The notes: generated by a model not told the origin, from the letters alone. A stretch of 28,204 nucleotides of DNA from Candidatus Thorarchaeota archaeon MP8T_1 (GCA_002825465.1 PJER01000030.1:1-28204); one strand, 5' to 3'. Shown: positions 1 to 9,467, numbered from the stretch's first letter. Program-made: numbers and translations.

Positions 1-1
1 C

Positions 2-631
2 AATCTTAATGGAACTCGTATAATCCCTCTAACTACCGATGCTGATGGTATTATCAATTATAACCTACCCGGTTATGATGAAGAAGGGATTCTACAATTC
101 TCAATCACGCTAACTTCAGGTGATGTCCCCTCCGTAGTTTCAGGGGCATTTGGAATTAGAATTCAAACACAAGGTGGTATCACATTGCAAGGAACCGACT
201 TAATCATCGCAGGTGTACTGCTAGTAGGTGCAATAATTGCAGTACTAGCGTATCTGTATATTGTAAAAGGAATGTTCCGCTCCGTTGTAATATCAAGAGG
301 AATTGACATACCCACCAAATTACGTAACATCAAGAAACTTGCAGATGCTGGAAAATACGGTGCATCAATTACTCTTGCATATCGTACTTTCGAGCAGATG
401 TGTGGCACGAAGATTGGTTCTGAGCGAGCCCATTCTGAAACAGCACGTGAGTACTTGGACCGTGTATTGCAGTCAATTCCACTTGATGGAGCAACTGTTG
501 AGCAGTTCGTTCAGACGTACGAAGAGGCCCGTTTCTCTCACCACGAGATGACTCGTGAAAGATACGAAGCCGCTTTACGTATATTCACTGATCTATACCC
601 AAGGATTGACACAGGTGCACTAATGGAATAA
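2..631 (+). CDS. DUF4129-like membrane protein, C-terminal part (5' end outside window)
   Basis: The reading frame is open from base 2 with no stop, so the TTG at 185 is not the real start and the gene begins upstream of the window. The visible part has about 60 extracytoplasmic residues that look like the end of a beta-sandwich domain. One membrane helix follows (bases ~200-265), then a cytoplasmic helical domain. That domain (GKYGASITLAYRTFEQMC, then SETAREYLDRVL and YEEARFSHHEMTRERY) matches the pattern I know from DUF4129, the C-terminal domain of many membrane transglutaminase-type proteins. It ends 18 bases before a DUF4350-like gene, followed by MoxR and DUF58 genes, the usual company of DUF4129. 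The family call comes from motif and context; the missing N-terminus could carry another domain. Confidence 0.72.
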   Translation, partial: NLNGTRIIPLTTDADGIINYNLPGYDEEGILQFSITLTSGDVPSVVSGAFGIRIQTQGGITLQGTDLIIAGVLLVGAIIAVLAYLYIVKGMFRSVVISRGIDIPTKLRNIKKLADAGKYGASITLAYRTFEQMCGTKIGSERAHSETAREYLDRVLQSIPLDGATVEQFVQTYEEARFSHHEMTRERYEAALRIFTDLYPRIDTGALME

Positions 632-649
632 GAAAATGGAGTGATATAG

Positions 650-2062
650 ATGGGCTGGAAAGAAACATTGCAAGTTGTCCTCTTCCTATTATCATGGGTT
701 CCAGTGGGCATGCTTGCTGGGTATACGCTAATAGGTGCAGACTCAGCGTACCCTCAAGATTTCTCCATCTATAATGAAAATTGGAACGGACTCAGCGAAT
801 TCAGAGTTGCAATCGAAGATACATCTCGAGAAGTTCGTAGCATTCAGGCATCTATGAGTGTGCTGACTCGTGAGAATGGTTCAGCTGTATTGGTTATTAT
901 GGGTCCTGTCAAAGACTTCAGTCTTGACATCACATTAGTGGTGTATTCGCATCTTCTTGCTGGTGGTGGGGTTCTCATAGCTGATGATTTTGGGTCAGCA
1001 AATACTTCTTTATCCATGCTGAATTTTTTGATGGGACAGATTGCTCCTGGTCCACTAGGAAACCAAACTAAAGGACTACTATCATTTACTGGTGGGGTCC
1101 TTATTGATCTTGATTCATATGATCCAATCAAGGAACCACGCTTGCCAATAATCAGAGACTTCACAAATCCATATGGGTTTAGAGCGGATGGAGGTGCCCT
1201 TACCCAGGGAGTAAACGATCTTCATCTAAACTGGGCATCTGCAATTAGTCCCTATTGTCTTATGGGCCAAGCAGGAATCGCATGGACATCACCTCGAACA
1301 TGGTCTGAAACTGATTTGGAAGATCCAACTCCAGATCCAGACAATGAAACATGGGTTGGAAGTTTACCTGTTGTAGGTGCATTAGACTTCTCAACCACTG
1401 ATAACCCCAATGGTGGTCGTATCGTCGCAGTCAGTGATCCTAGTATATTCACTAATGATATGTACGGTCAATTCTCTGGAAACCGTAGATTTGCTTCAAA
1501 TGTCATCGAATGGTTATCACATGGCGACACTGAACGACCAATAATTTTCTGTGAAGAATTGTTAGCAGTACCTTGGAATACAGGGGAGTTCTTCTTCGGT
1601 CTCTATCTTGGAAGAGTATTATGGCTCTCATCTTTGCCATATCTGTCAGCACTATATCCAATCTTTACTGCTGCTGGTATCAAGAAGTATCTCCCTGAAT
1701 TGAAAAAGCCTGAAGTAAAGAGCGTGTCCGATGTATTCCTCCGTCGGGGCCAAACCTACTTTGGAGAACGGATGGCTTACTACCGAACGGAAGGTAACTA
1801 TGCTCGAGTTGTCAAGATGTTGTATAGGAAGATGAAACGAGGATTAAGGCAACAACAACATTGGACCGTTTATGATCCTAAGAAATTGTTTGAACTAATG
1901 AAATTCAAAGATTCCAAGGTGAAAGAAACAGAATTTTTCACAATGATCAATCGAATTGAAGAGATCTCAGCTAACGCTCATATCAAAATAAAAGAGGGCG
2001 AGATGATGGAGCTCTTCTTCTTCATGCGTAATATCCAATCACGATTAATAGATACAAGATGA
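650..2062 (+). CDS. DUF4350-like membrane-anchored protein of the MoxR operon
   Basis: 470 residues, starting at an ATG with a GGAGTG SD at 638-643. An N-terminal signal-anchor helix (residues ~7-28) is followed by a domain of the DUF4350 (glutamine-amidotransferase-like) type. It opens YNENWNGLSEFR and has an AVLVIMGP strand and a GGGVLIADDFG loop, which are typical of that family. I see no amidotransferase Cys-His dyad, consistent with a non-enzymatic binding role. Around residues 310-340 there is a second hydrophobic segment, followed by a basic cytoplasmic tail of about 130 residues. The protein therefore probably spans the membrane twice, with the GATase-like domain outside. It lies between the DUF4129-like gene and moxR in one transcription unit. 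The domain call is good; the function is inferred from context as surface-protein maturation. Confidence 0.7.
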   Translation: MGWKETLQVVLFLLSWVPVGMLAGYTLIGADSAYPQDFSIYNENWNGLSEFRVAIEDTSREVRSIQASMSVLTRENGSAVLVIMGPVKDFSLDITLVVYSHLLAGGGVLIADDFGSANTSLSMLNFLMGQIAPGPLGNQTKGLLSFTGGVLIDLDSYDPIKEPRLPIIRDFTNPYGFRADGGALTQGVNDLHLNWASAISPYCLMGQAGIAWTSPRTWSETDLEDPTPDPDNETWVGSLPVVGALDFSTTDNPNGGRIVAVSDPSIFTNDMYGQFSGNRRFASNVIEWLSHGDTERPIIFCEELLAVPWNTGEFFFGLYLGRVLWLSSLPYLSALYPIFTAAGIKKYLPELKKPEVKSVSDVFLRRGQTYFGERMAYYRTEGNYARVVKMLYRKMKRGLRQQQHWTVYDPKKLFELMKFKDSKVKETEFFTMINRIEEISANAHIKIKEGEMMELFFFMRNIQSRLIDTR

Positions 2063-2078
2063 ATCAGAGGTAGAAATA

Positions 2079-3068
2079 ATGACTACAGAAGATCAGAATG
2101 ACGCAATAGCCGCTGCATCAACAGCGACTATGAGTATTGATGAGGTTAAGAGCATCACAACCGGAATCATCCGGGAATGTAACCGAATCATTGTTGGGAA
2201 AGAACAGATACTTTCCAATGTTCTCATAGCAATGTTGTCCAACGGTCATGTAATACTTGAGGGTGTTCCGGGATTAGCAAAAACCTACATGGCGCGAACA
2301 TACGCTGCAATCCTCGGATGCGACTTCAAGAGAATACAACTAACAGTTGACACACTTCCTGCAGACCTGCTTGGAAGTAATGTTTTCAATCAGCGAACTG
2401 GCGAATTCTGGTTCAGAAAAGGACCAGTGTTTTCCAATCTAGTACTTGCTGATGAAATCAATCGATGTCCACCAAAATCACAGAGTGCATTGTTGGAGGT
2501 CATGGAAGAACGTCAAGTCTCAATTGAAGGTGTAACTCGGAAACTCCCAAGACCTTTCCTAATTATCGCAACGCAAAATCCTGTGGAACAAGAGGGAACT
2601 TATCCACTTCCTGAGGCTCAGCTTGATAGGTTTATGTTTCGACTTATTCTTGAATATCCTACTGAAGACGAGGAAGCTGAGGTCATTCGACGAAAGCATC
2701 TTGGTGAAGCTACCGATTTGAATGTGTTAGCAGATCCTGCGACATTAATTAGAATGCAGAACACCTGCCAAACAGTTTTCCTTGAAGAAGATGTGATAAA
2801 CTACATCCGTGACATTGTAATTAGAACTCGTAATGATCCCCAAATCCTTCTTGGAGGGTCACCACGAGCCTCTCTTGTTCTAATGAATGCATCAAAGACA
2901 CGCGCAGCTATGATGGGTCGTGATTATGTTATTCCCGAAGATGTTCGAAAACTCTCTGTTGAAACACTTAATCACAGGCTCATGTTGAAACCAGAAGCAG
3001 AACTTGAGGGTCTCACTGTAGAACGAGTTGTTACAAAGATACTAGGAGAAGTTGACTGTCCACGATAG
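2079..3068 (+). CDS. moxR: MoxR-family AAA+ ATPase
   Basis: 329 residues, ATG start with AGAGGTAG upstream. Walker A is GVPGLAKT (residues 62-69), Walker B is LVLADEINR (~121-129), and sensor 1 is IIATQNP (162-168) followed by the EGTYPLPEAQLDRF arginine-finger region typical of MoxR. The C-terminal lid contains GGSPRAS, also characteristic. MoxR proteins are cytoplasmic AAA+ chaperones that act with vWA-domain partners. The DUF58/vWA gene starts 18 bases downstream, so the two products probably form the working pair. Length and all catalytic motifs are complete. The family is certain; the substrate is unknown. Confidence 0.95.
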   Translation: MTTEDQNDAIAAASTATMSIDEVKSITTGIIRECNRIIVGKEQILSNVLIAMLSNGHVILEGVPGLAKTYMARTYAAILGCDFKRIQLTVDTLPADLLGSNVFNQRTGEFWFRKGPVFSNLVLADEINRCPPKSQSALLEVMEERQVSIEGVTRKLPRPFLIIATQNPVEQEGTYPLPEAQLDRFMFRLILEYPTEDEEAEVIRRKHLGEATDLNVLADPATLIRMQNTCQTVFLEEDVINYIRDIVIRTRNDPQILLGGSPRASLVLMNASKTRAAMMGRDYVIPEDVRKLSVETLNHRLMLKPEAELEGLTVERVVTKILGEVDCPR

Positions 3069-3086
3069 AACTGGAGAAGATATGCT

Positions 3087-4409
3087 GTGATAACACAGAG
3101 AGGCTTTGTGGTAGTTTTCGCTGGAGTCCTCCTATTAACTAGTGGATTCTCTTTCGTTAATTTCTACCTCATTCTCTTGGGTGTTTATCTTGTGATTGGT
3201 TTGGTCGTTACATTGCCTCTCTTTGCGCTCACAGCAAATCTTGCTGGTATTGAAGTGGATCGTCAGATTGACAAGATCAAGGTCTTTTCTGGAGACTTTC
3301 TCCGAGTTCGAGTTAAGATTAGGAATACATCACGTAGGCATTTCGATTTCATAGAGGTCCATGATCAATATCCTGAAACATGGATTCTTGCGATTGGTGA
3401 AAATTTCATTGCCTCACGAATTGAACCTGGAAGTAGTATTACTTTTTCATACATATTGCAGGCTAGAATGCGTGGAAAATACTACATTGGACCTACTGAA
3501 GTGGTTATGCGAGACCGTCTAGGTCTACATTATTACAAGAGAACTCTGAAGGCTCATACAGAGGTGCTTGTCTATCCCACATACAAAGATGTCCGTAGGA
3601 TGGAGGCTCTTGGAAAGCAACGCCAGCTGGGTCTTATGTTTGGTGCTCACAGAACCAAGACTGTTGGGATGGGCGCAGACTTTGCGGGTTTCCGTGATTA
3701 CGTCCCTGGTGATGAATTCAGACTAATCGATTGGAAGACAAGTGCGAAATCCGGTGAGATGGTCATTCGCCAATATGAGATGGAGAAGAATATCCAAGTT
3801 ATCTGTATGGTTGATACCAGTGGAAGTATGGGTAATGGGTATCCTGAGAATACAAAGCTGGAATATGCAATTCGTGCTGCAGTCCTTCTTACTCACATGG
3901 GTCTGGAACGGAAAGACCTAGTAGGTACATGCGTATTCAGTGATATTGTTCATGGATATGTTCCGCCTGGTACTCGACCAAATCACATGTATGAAGTTCT
4001 AGAAACTCTTGCTTATGCAGCACCCAAGGGCTGGAGCGATTACGAGACTGCAATTCAATATGTAGTAAATAATACAAAGAAACGCTCATTATTCATCTGG
4101 ATGACTGATCTTGAAGAGAGTCCAGCTCCACTCCTTAATGCAATGAAGACACTTGTGGCTAATGGCCATAAGGCTATGGTCATCAGCCCATTTGGTCCAT
4201 GGTTTGAAGCACCTGTTGGTCAGTTTGGACCTGTTGAGAAAGTTCTTTCTGAGGCCGTTTCAGAGGAATTATGGGAACGCAGGAATAAGATTGCTAGAGC
4301 TCTTGCTAGATTCGGCATTGAGGTCATTAATGTTGGTCCTGAAGATTTCTTACCAACGATTATCAAAGCATACAATCAAGCAAAACAGAAGGGGGTTGCA
4401 ATGTTCTGA
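3087..4409 (+). CDS. DUF58 protein with vWA domain
   Basis: 440 residues, GTG start with GGAG at 3073-3076. Two membrane helices (residues ~8-28 and 29-50) are followed by a beta-rich region. Next comes the DUF58 signature FRDYVPGDEFRLIDWK (~202-217) with SGEMVIRQYE. The von Willebrand A fold starts at residue ~237 and has an intact MIDAS metal site, DTSGS (residues 243-247). This is the standard partner of the MoxR ATPase encoded just upstream, probably anchored with its vWA domain in the cytoplasm. The C-terminus overlaps the next gene by four bases (CTGA, 4406-4409) if that gene uses the CTG proposed here. Nothing is missing compared with the family. Confidence 0.93.
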   Translation: MITQRGFVVVFAGVLLLTSGFSFVNFYLILLGVYLVIGLVVTLPLFALTANLAGIEVDRQIDKIKVFSGDFLRVRVKIRNTSRRHFDFIEVHDQYPETWILAIGENFIASRIEPGSSITFSYILQARMRGKYYIGPTEVVMRDRLGLHYYKRTLKAHTEVLVYPTYKDVRRMEALGKQRQLGLMFGAHRTKTVGMGADFAGFRDYVPGDEFRLIDWKTSAKSGEMVIRQYEMEKNIQVICMVDTSGSMGNGYPENTKLEYAIRAAVLLTHMGLERKDLVGTCVFSDIVHGYVPPGTRPNHMYEVLETLAYAAPKGWSDYETAIQYVVNNTKKRSLFIWMTDLEESPAPLLNAMKTLVANGHKAMVISPFGPWFEAPVGQFGPVEKVLSEAVSEELWERRNKIARALARFGIEVINVGPEDFLPTIIKAYNQAKQKGVAMF

Positions 4410-5794
4410 AGGTTGTAACATGGATTCTTCGTTTTGCATCAATTGCAACTTTCTCTGCAATGGCTTATCTCGTATACTTCATGTTAGATTCAAACGATAT
4501 CTGGCACTGGAATGCACCCTATGATTTCATCGTTACTGTATTCCGTTTGCTCTCACTATTACTCTTCTTCCTAACTAGCACAATGATTAGTGGTCTCTCC
4601 AGTGCATTTGCAGGTGGAATCCTTCCAAATGACTTGATTGTCGGATTGTATAATACACTTGTTCTAAGAATGTGGTATGTGCAGCCATATGGAGTATCAG
4701 GACCAATGGCTAATCTACGAGAAGTGTGGACCTCCTTTGGTTCGAATCTTACCTCAGTTCTTGGCGCGCTATGGAATAACACATTTCTCTTTCTCTACTT
4801 CTTGTTTGCAGGAATTGGAATAGCACTCTTCTTACAGTCACTGTTTCGAATGGACCACAAATATGTTGGAGGAGCGTTTTTGTCTATTCAAGCAATAGTG
4901 ATACTTGCAGCATTCAAGGTACTCATAGTTCCAGATCTCAATCCCTTCCCCACTGATTTTGTTGTCTTCCTGAGTCAAATGGCACAACTTCTTGCATTGG
5001 TCTCATTCGCTTATTTGGAAGTAAGCTACCAAATGATTTACAGCTACTCAGTAGGAAAACCTGTTGAAGATAGAGAAGAAACTTTGAAGAAGCAATTACT
5101 TGCACTTAGACAGGCAACAAGAAAACAAGATGCGATAGAGCGAGGGGACAAGGTGAGTAGTACCGGTATTGGTCGGTCAACATCTGCCACCGCCTTTTCA
5201 TTCCTCAGGGAGGCAATCGAACGGAAAGTAGTTGGTACAAAAGATGCTCTTGAAAACCTCGATGCAGTATCAGATGTTCGTCGTCTCCAAATCTATGTTG
5301 ACGACCTTCTGCAATCTGATCCAAAGGCTCGAGATGAGCTTACTGCAAAAGCTGCCGCCCCCTCTTCAAGTTATGTAATTGGTTCAACAATTATAGGTTC
5401 AATCATTCGATTTCTGAGTGTTATTGTGATTGCATTCCTTTTAATGAGTCCAACCATGGTGACAACATTCCTAGATCTTCCTATTGGCATCTGGAATAGC
5501 ATGGAAATTCTTCAGCCAGAGATGATAATGCTTCTCTTTTTACCAGTCGTACTTCTCTTTCCATTTGTTGCCATGGTGATAACTTGGTTTTCAAAACGAG
5601 CAGAAGTTGAGAAAGAATCATTATCAAAAGAAGAAAAGGAATCTGAGAAAAAACGCAAGAAAGACCTCGCTCGGAAACGAAAGGAAGCAGCAGAGGCTCG
5701 TAAGGCTAGAGAGAAATCCCGACGTAAGAGGCTCAGTAAAGAGTCCGAAGCTGATGAATGGGATAAGGCACTAGAAGAAACGTACAAAAAATAG
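4406..5794 (+). CDS. Multi-spanning membrane protein with charged coiled-coil tail, last gene of MoxR operon
   Basis: I do not recognise a family. About six hydrophobic segments are visible: one at the N-terminus, others near bases 4520-4590, 4780-4850, 4880-4940 and 4960-5040, and two near 5390-5600. Between the fifth and sixth lies a soluble segment of about 110 residues. The last ~65 residues are almost all Lys, Glu, Arg and Ala, a likely coiled coil or nucleic-acid/ribosome contact. The first ATG in frame (4460) has no SD and would cut off the start of the first helix. The frame is open back to 4343. CTG at 4406 forms a four-base CTGA overlap with the DUF58 stop and would give MKVVTWILRFAS, a plausible signal anchor. 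I therefore annotate from CTG; the conservative start is 4460. Its role in the MoxR system is inferred from position only. Confidence 0.7.
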   Translation: MKVVTWILRFASIATFSAMAYLVYFMLDSNDIWHWNAPYDFIVTVFRLLSLLLFFLTSTMISGLSSAFAGGILPNDLIVGLYNTLVLRMWYVQPYGVSGPMANLREVWTSFGSNLTSVLGALWNNTFLFLYFLFAGIGIALFLQSLFRMDHKYVGGAFLSIQAIVILAAFKVLIVPDLNPFPTDFVVFLSQMAQLLALVSFAYLEVSYQMIYSYSVGKPVEDREETLKKQLLALRQATRKQDAIERGDKVSSTGIGRSTSATAFSFLREAIERKVVGTKDALENLDAVSDVRRLQIYVDDLLQSDPKARDELTAKAAAPSSSYVIGSTIIGSIIRFLSVIVIAFLLMSPTMVTTFLDLPIGIWNSMEILQPEMIMLLFLPVVLLFPFVAMVITWFSKRAEVEKESLSKEEKESEKKRKKDLARKRKEAAEARKAREKSRRKRLSKESEADEWDKALEETYKK

Positions 5795-5806
5795 AGGTAC
5801 ATATCA

Positions 5807-6775
5807 TTGACAAAGTCAGTTGTACTTAGTCATGGGGATTTAGACGGAATAACTTCAGGTGCTATTGCGTTACTACAATTCCCTGGAGCCACTTTCTATT
5901 TTTCCAGACCTTCTCAGATTCATCAGGATCTGTATAGAGTTGCTAAAGATAAACCCGACCATGTTCATATCAGTGATATCGCAATTAATAGTAGAAAATT
6001 TGAAGATCTCCTCCAAGCTCTTGATCATTTTCCTGAATCTACTACTATTCACTGGACTGACCACCATCCAATGACTTCTAAACAGCGCCATAAGCTTTCA
6101 TCAAGGGTGGATCTATTTCACGAAGTGGGACCTTCTGCAGCGGAACTAGTGTATAGAAAGTTCGAGTCCGATATGCCTGAACACGCCCTTCGCTTAGCAC
6201 TTTATGGTGCAATTGGTGATTATTGCGATGACACTCCATTTGCCAAGTTGCATTTTGATGATTTAGATAAACGAACACTCTATCTAGAAGCTGGAATACT
6301 TGTACAGGCACTACAGGAGATTGATTATCGCAGAGAATCAAAGGACCTTGTGTATCAATTGACTCTAGGAGTCAAACCGAGTTCGATGAATGATCTGGTT
6401 GACTTGGCATTGAAAGCAACTAGAATTGAACACGAAGTATTCCGATATATCAAGCAATATGCACAGCATTTTGGTCCTATTGGTTACATTATGGATATGC
6501 CGATTAATGGATATCGTGGTAAGAGTGCTAAGTTTTCAGCATATGTGACCAATTCAAAGATTGGCATCAGTGCTAGGACTTCAGAAGATGATGTTGATAT
6601 GAGTATACGCCGCCGTGGAACAAATGTTGACCTAAACAAAGCTCTAAACTCAATTCTAACAGACTTTGCTGGTGCGTCTGGTGGTGGACATCCTGCAGCC
6701 GCTGGGGCAAGTCTTGAAAGAAATGATTTCAACAAATTCCTTCAAAGTTTTGCAGATTACATGAAAGAAATCTAA
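5807..6775 (+). CDS. DHH/DHHA1-family phosphoesterase
   Basis: 322 residues starting at TTG 5807, chosen because GAGGTA lies 7 bases upstream and no better start exists. The DHH domain motifs are in order: HGDLDG (9-14), SDIA (56-59), TDHH (84-87) and GAIGDYCD (~134-141). The C-terminal DHHA1 motif is GGGHP (292-296). These residues bind the two metal ions used to hydrolyse phosphodiesters. Archaeal members include RecJ-like single-strand exonucleases, nanoRNases and cyclic-dinucleotide phosphodiesterases. The protein is shorter than RecJ or GAN, so a small oligonucleotide or nucleotide substrate is likely. It starts 12 bases after the MoxR operon and may be co-transcribed. Its stop overlaps the stop of the convergent transporter by four bases. 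Confidence 0.88.
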   Translation: MTKSVVLSHGDLDGITSGAIALLQFPGATFYFSRPSQIHQDLYRVAKDKPDHVHISDIAINSRKFEDLLQALDHFPESTTIHWTDHHPMTSKQRHKLSSRVDLFHEVGPSAAELVYRKFESDMPEHALRLALYGAIGDYCDDTPFAKLHFDDLDKRTLYLEAGILVQALQEIDYRRESKDLVYQLTLGVKPSSMNDLVDLALKATRIEHEVFRYIKQYAQHFGPIGYIMDMPINGYRGKSAKFSAYVTNSKIGISARTSEDDVDMSIRRRGTNVDLNKALNSILTDFAGASGGGHPAAAGASLERNDFNKFLQSFADYMKEI

Positions 6776-9372
6776 GTTCCAAATAGAATTGATGAAATTG
6801 CACTTGACAGCACCCAGACCACGGTAATAACCGCCTCTCCAGCCACAATCCCACTCAGTATCCTACTAATCCTGTTATAGTTGGCATCCTGTACCTCGAT
6901 CTGTTGTTGCCCAGGAAACTCATCGGTAAGAGGTTTTTCAGGTTCTGTTTCCTTCTTTATTTTGTAGTTTATGTACCCGCCAAGTACGATTGCTACAGCA
7001 GTAGCTGGTGGGATTAGTATGCCTATAACGAGGCTCATGGGACTTAGCTCCCGTTTATTCAGTTCTCTCCCCATTAGAAAACCTACGACGCCAAAGCTAA
7101 ACAAGTAGATGAATCCAAGAATACCCGGGAATCTGTCCATTCCTGGAAGAATGAACTGACCTCCAACTCCACCAATACCTTGGAGGCTTATGATCAGAAA
7201 TCCAAATAACTGGGCAGCAGGGCTTGGTAGATCAGTACCTCCGAAGCCGCCATATGTTTCGAATAGTGTAAATGTAATGAATGAACCAATAGTCGTTCCC
7301 AACATAGCCCCGATAAAGACTGCTTTCAAAATGACCCTCCCACGCACTCCTGTTAGTCTTCCTAGTTTCAGGTGTGTGAGGAGTGCAATCGCAGAATCTT
7401 GAAGAGCACCAAGCATTGACATAAAAGTTGTAATAACAGCGAAACTGACCCTGAATAGAATGATGGCTGGAATTGCCACGACATCTGTGATATATCCTGC
7501 TAACATTCCTGTTTCACTGATAGCTCGAGCTGTAAAGTATACTGAGACCAATGCTATTGGTGTTCCAATCAAAAACAAGAGGATAGGTATCTGCAGCCTT
7601 GTTCCTTCAGCATCTGGAAATGGAGTTATTATGGAAAAGATAATGATTCCAATAATTAGGAACAGACTTAGCGATACAAGTGCTATCCAAGGAGGAATTT
7701 GACCTCTTCTTGATTTAAGATATCCTCGAGGGTCAGCAATGATATCCCTCACTTCCTCTTTGAACATCTCTATTGAGAATAACTCCTCTTTCACACGCAT
7801 TCGTTTGAGTAGATCATTACTCTTTATTGGAGTTTCAATAATTACTGCTCCATCGATTTCAATTACTTCCTTTGAAGTCCTCTCTTCAAACTCCTCAGGG
7901 GTCATTTCGTCATCTGGATTTTTGCGAAGGAAATCTCCTGCTAATATGGTCACAAAGATGCCTAGAGCTAGATAGAGAATTTCTGGTCTTTTGATATGGG
8001 TTTCATAGAGGGTTGCAGGACTAGCTCCTTCTAGAACTACCCAAATCAGTAATGATATCACACAACCCAGTGCCATTACTAGTGCTCTTCTCCATCCGAT
8101 GAAGAATCCGATGCCCACCATCATTGGTGAATTACTTACTCCAACCCAGCTGGGCACATCCGCTGCTGCAGGAACAACCGGAGATAATGCATTGGGGAAT
8201 GAGCTTAGATTTGCTCCGGTAAGAGTCTCTGCTGCTTTTGTTGTACCCACCCAAGCTGCTGATATTCCCAATCCTAATCCCACAGCTTTCTTGGCTTCAA
8301 TGTCTCCACCTATCGACCTTATTGTATACGCTTGGGGTTGAACCTGAGGCCATGCTTCATTCTCAAATCTATCGCGAAATGGTGCCAAGAGTAGCATCCC
8401 AAATATTGCACTAACACCTGTTACAATAACAATGAAGATAAAGGTCGTAATCGGATTAAATAGTTCAGAACCCATATTGAATAACGGATTCTGAGGTTCA
8501 AAGATTGCAATCGCTGGAAAGGTGATCAACACACCAATCGATACCATAGCTGATGAGTTGGCTATAGCCACCACAATGGTATTTTCCTCTGGAGTATATT
8601 TACCTCGCAATGTTAGAAATATTGCACCTAACATTTCCGCACCCACTAAAAATACTACGCCGAGCTTTAAAGCTAACCAAATCCCAAGGAAGGTCATGAC
8701 AATACCTACCGTGATTCCTGTACTAAGCGCACGCTTTGTAAGTGGAAATTTTGGTTCAGCAAGGACAGATCCATAGATCAATAGTCCTGCAGCAGCCATT
8801 ATCACTACATGATGTAAAACTGGATAGCTGCCAATAATGAGGATTCCAAATGTCATGATGGTTATGATAGCTAATTCCGTTTTGGTTGGTGGAGGTCTAA
8901 AGAGTGACCAATACAAAAGCAATATTTCCACAACAAGAGCTAGAATGACACCTGGATATATCCAATCACCAACAGACATCACAATTAGTGTGTAGAAGAT
9001 ACCTGCTGAATATATTCCCGCCAGCAAAACCTTTGTAGAATCGGAATTCGGTCTTATCTTTCGTAACCAATTACGTTCTGTAAGAACAATATAGATAGTG
9101 ACACCCGCAACTCCCATTACTACCATTTCTGAGAAGAATCCTGCTACCACAGATATCGGGATGTAGGCAAGGGTCAGAATAAGAAAAATTAGAATCTCTC
9201 TCTCCTTCAATTTGTGATTAGTCAGAGAAAGATAGAGAAGAAATCCTTCAATTAAGAGTGCAATCAGTACATCTGGTTGGGCAAATCTTCCATAGAGCAT
9301 AGCAAGCATAGAAATGATACATCCAGAAGTGAACATGAGTATCTGGAGTATTCTGGTACGCTCTTGGTTCAT
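6772..9372 (-). CDS. OPT-family transporter with extra N-terminal 8-TM module
   Basis: 866 residues. The OPT superfamily (oligopeptide/metal-chelate transporters) is indicated from residue ~210 on: a first helix followed by LRGKYTPEENTIVVAIANSS, then PSWVGVSNSPMMVGIGFFIG, and paired hydrophobic helices to the C-terminus. A cytoplasmic loop (~480-560) is acidic and basic in turn. Residues 1-208 are additional: eight helices that look like two copies of a four-helix unit (residues ~7-100 and ~112-206). The C-terminus has a short soluble segment and a final helix. The ATG follows GGAGG by 11 bases, and a TATA-like TTATAAG lies about 80 bases upstream of the start. The substrate is unknown; peptides or metal chelates are known for the family. 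Confidence 0.82.
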   Translation of the reverse strand: MNQERTRILQILMFTSGCIISMLAMLYGRFAQPDVLIALLIEGFLLYLSLTNHKLKEREILIFLILTLAYIPISVVAGFFSEMVVMGVAGVTIYIVLTERNWLRKIRPNSDSTKVLLAGIYSAGIFYTLIVMSVGDWIYPGVILALVVEILLLYWSLFRPPPTKTELAIITIMTFGILIIGSYPVLHHVVIMAAAGLLIYGSVLAEPKFPLTKRALSTGITVGIVMTFLGIWLALKLGVVFLVGAEMLGAIFLTLRGKYTPEENTIVVAIANSSAMVSIGVLITFPAIAIFEPQNPLFNMGSELFNPITTFIFIVIVTGVSAIFGMLLLAPFRDRFENEAWPQVQPQAYTIRSIGGDIEAKKAVGLGLGISAAWVGTTKAAETLTGANLSSFPNALSPVVPAAADVPSWVGVSNSPMMVGIGFFIGWRRALVMALGCVISLLIWVVLEGASPATLYETHIKRPEILYLALGIFVTILAGDFLRKNPDDEMTPEEFEERTSKEVIEIDGAVIIETPIKSNDLLKRMRVKEELFSIEMFKEEVRDIIADPRGYLKSRRGQIPPWIALVSLSLFLIIGIIIFSIITPFPDAEGTRLQIPILLFLIGTPIALVSVYFTARAISETGMLAGYITDVVAIPAIILFRVSFAVITTFMSMLGALQDSAIALLTHLKLGRLTGVRGRVILKAVFIGAMLGTTIGSFITFTLFETYGGFGGTDLPSPAAQLFGFLIISLQGIGGVGGQFILPGMDRFPGILGFIYLFSFGVVGFLMGRELNKRELSPMSLVIGILIPPATAVAIVLGGYINYKIKKETEPEKPLTDEFPGQQQIEVQDANYNRISRILSGIVAGEAVITVVWVLSSAISSILFGT

Positions 9373-9467
9373 TGAAGATTGTGCCTCCGGGGGTTCTGGA
9401 TGTCTTTAGTAGTAATATGAATGCACGAGCATTTTTTTCAGGAAACTCCCCCTTATAACTAGCTATA

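Noticed and set aside
8099..8341. Several 70-84 codon plus-strand frames inside the OPT transporter (for example this one)
   Set aside because: They mirror the codon pattern of the long membrane protein on the other strand and lack SDs and promoters.
9406..9432. Possible 8-codon leader peptide (minus strand, ending in three Tyr) before the OPT transporter
   Set aside because: No SD, and its ATG falls at the predicted transcription start, so it is probably not translated; a frame of this length is expected by chance.
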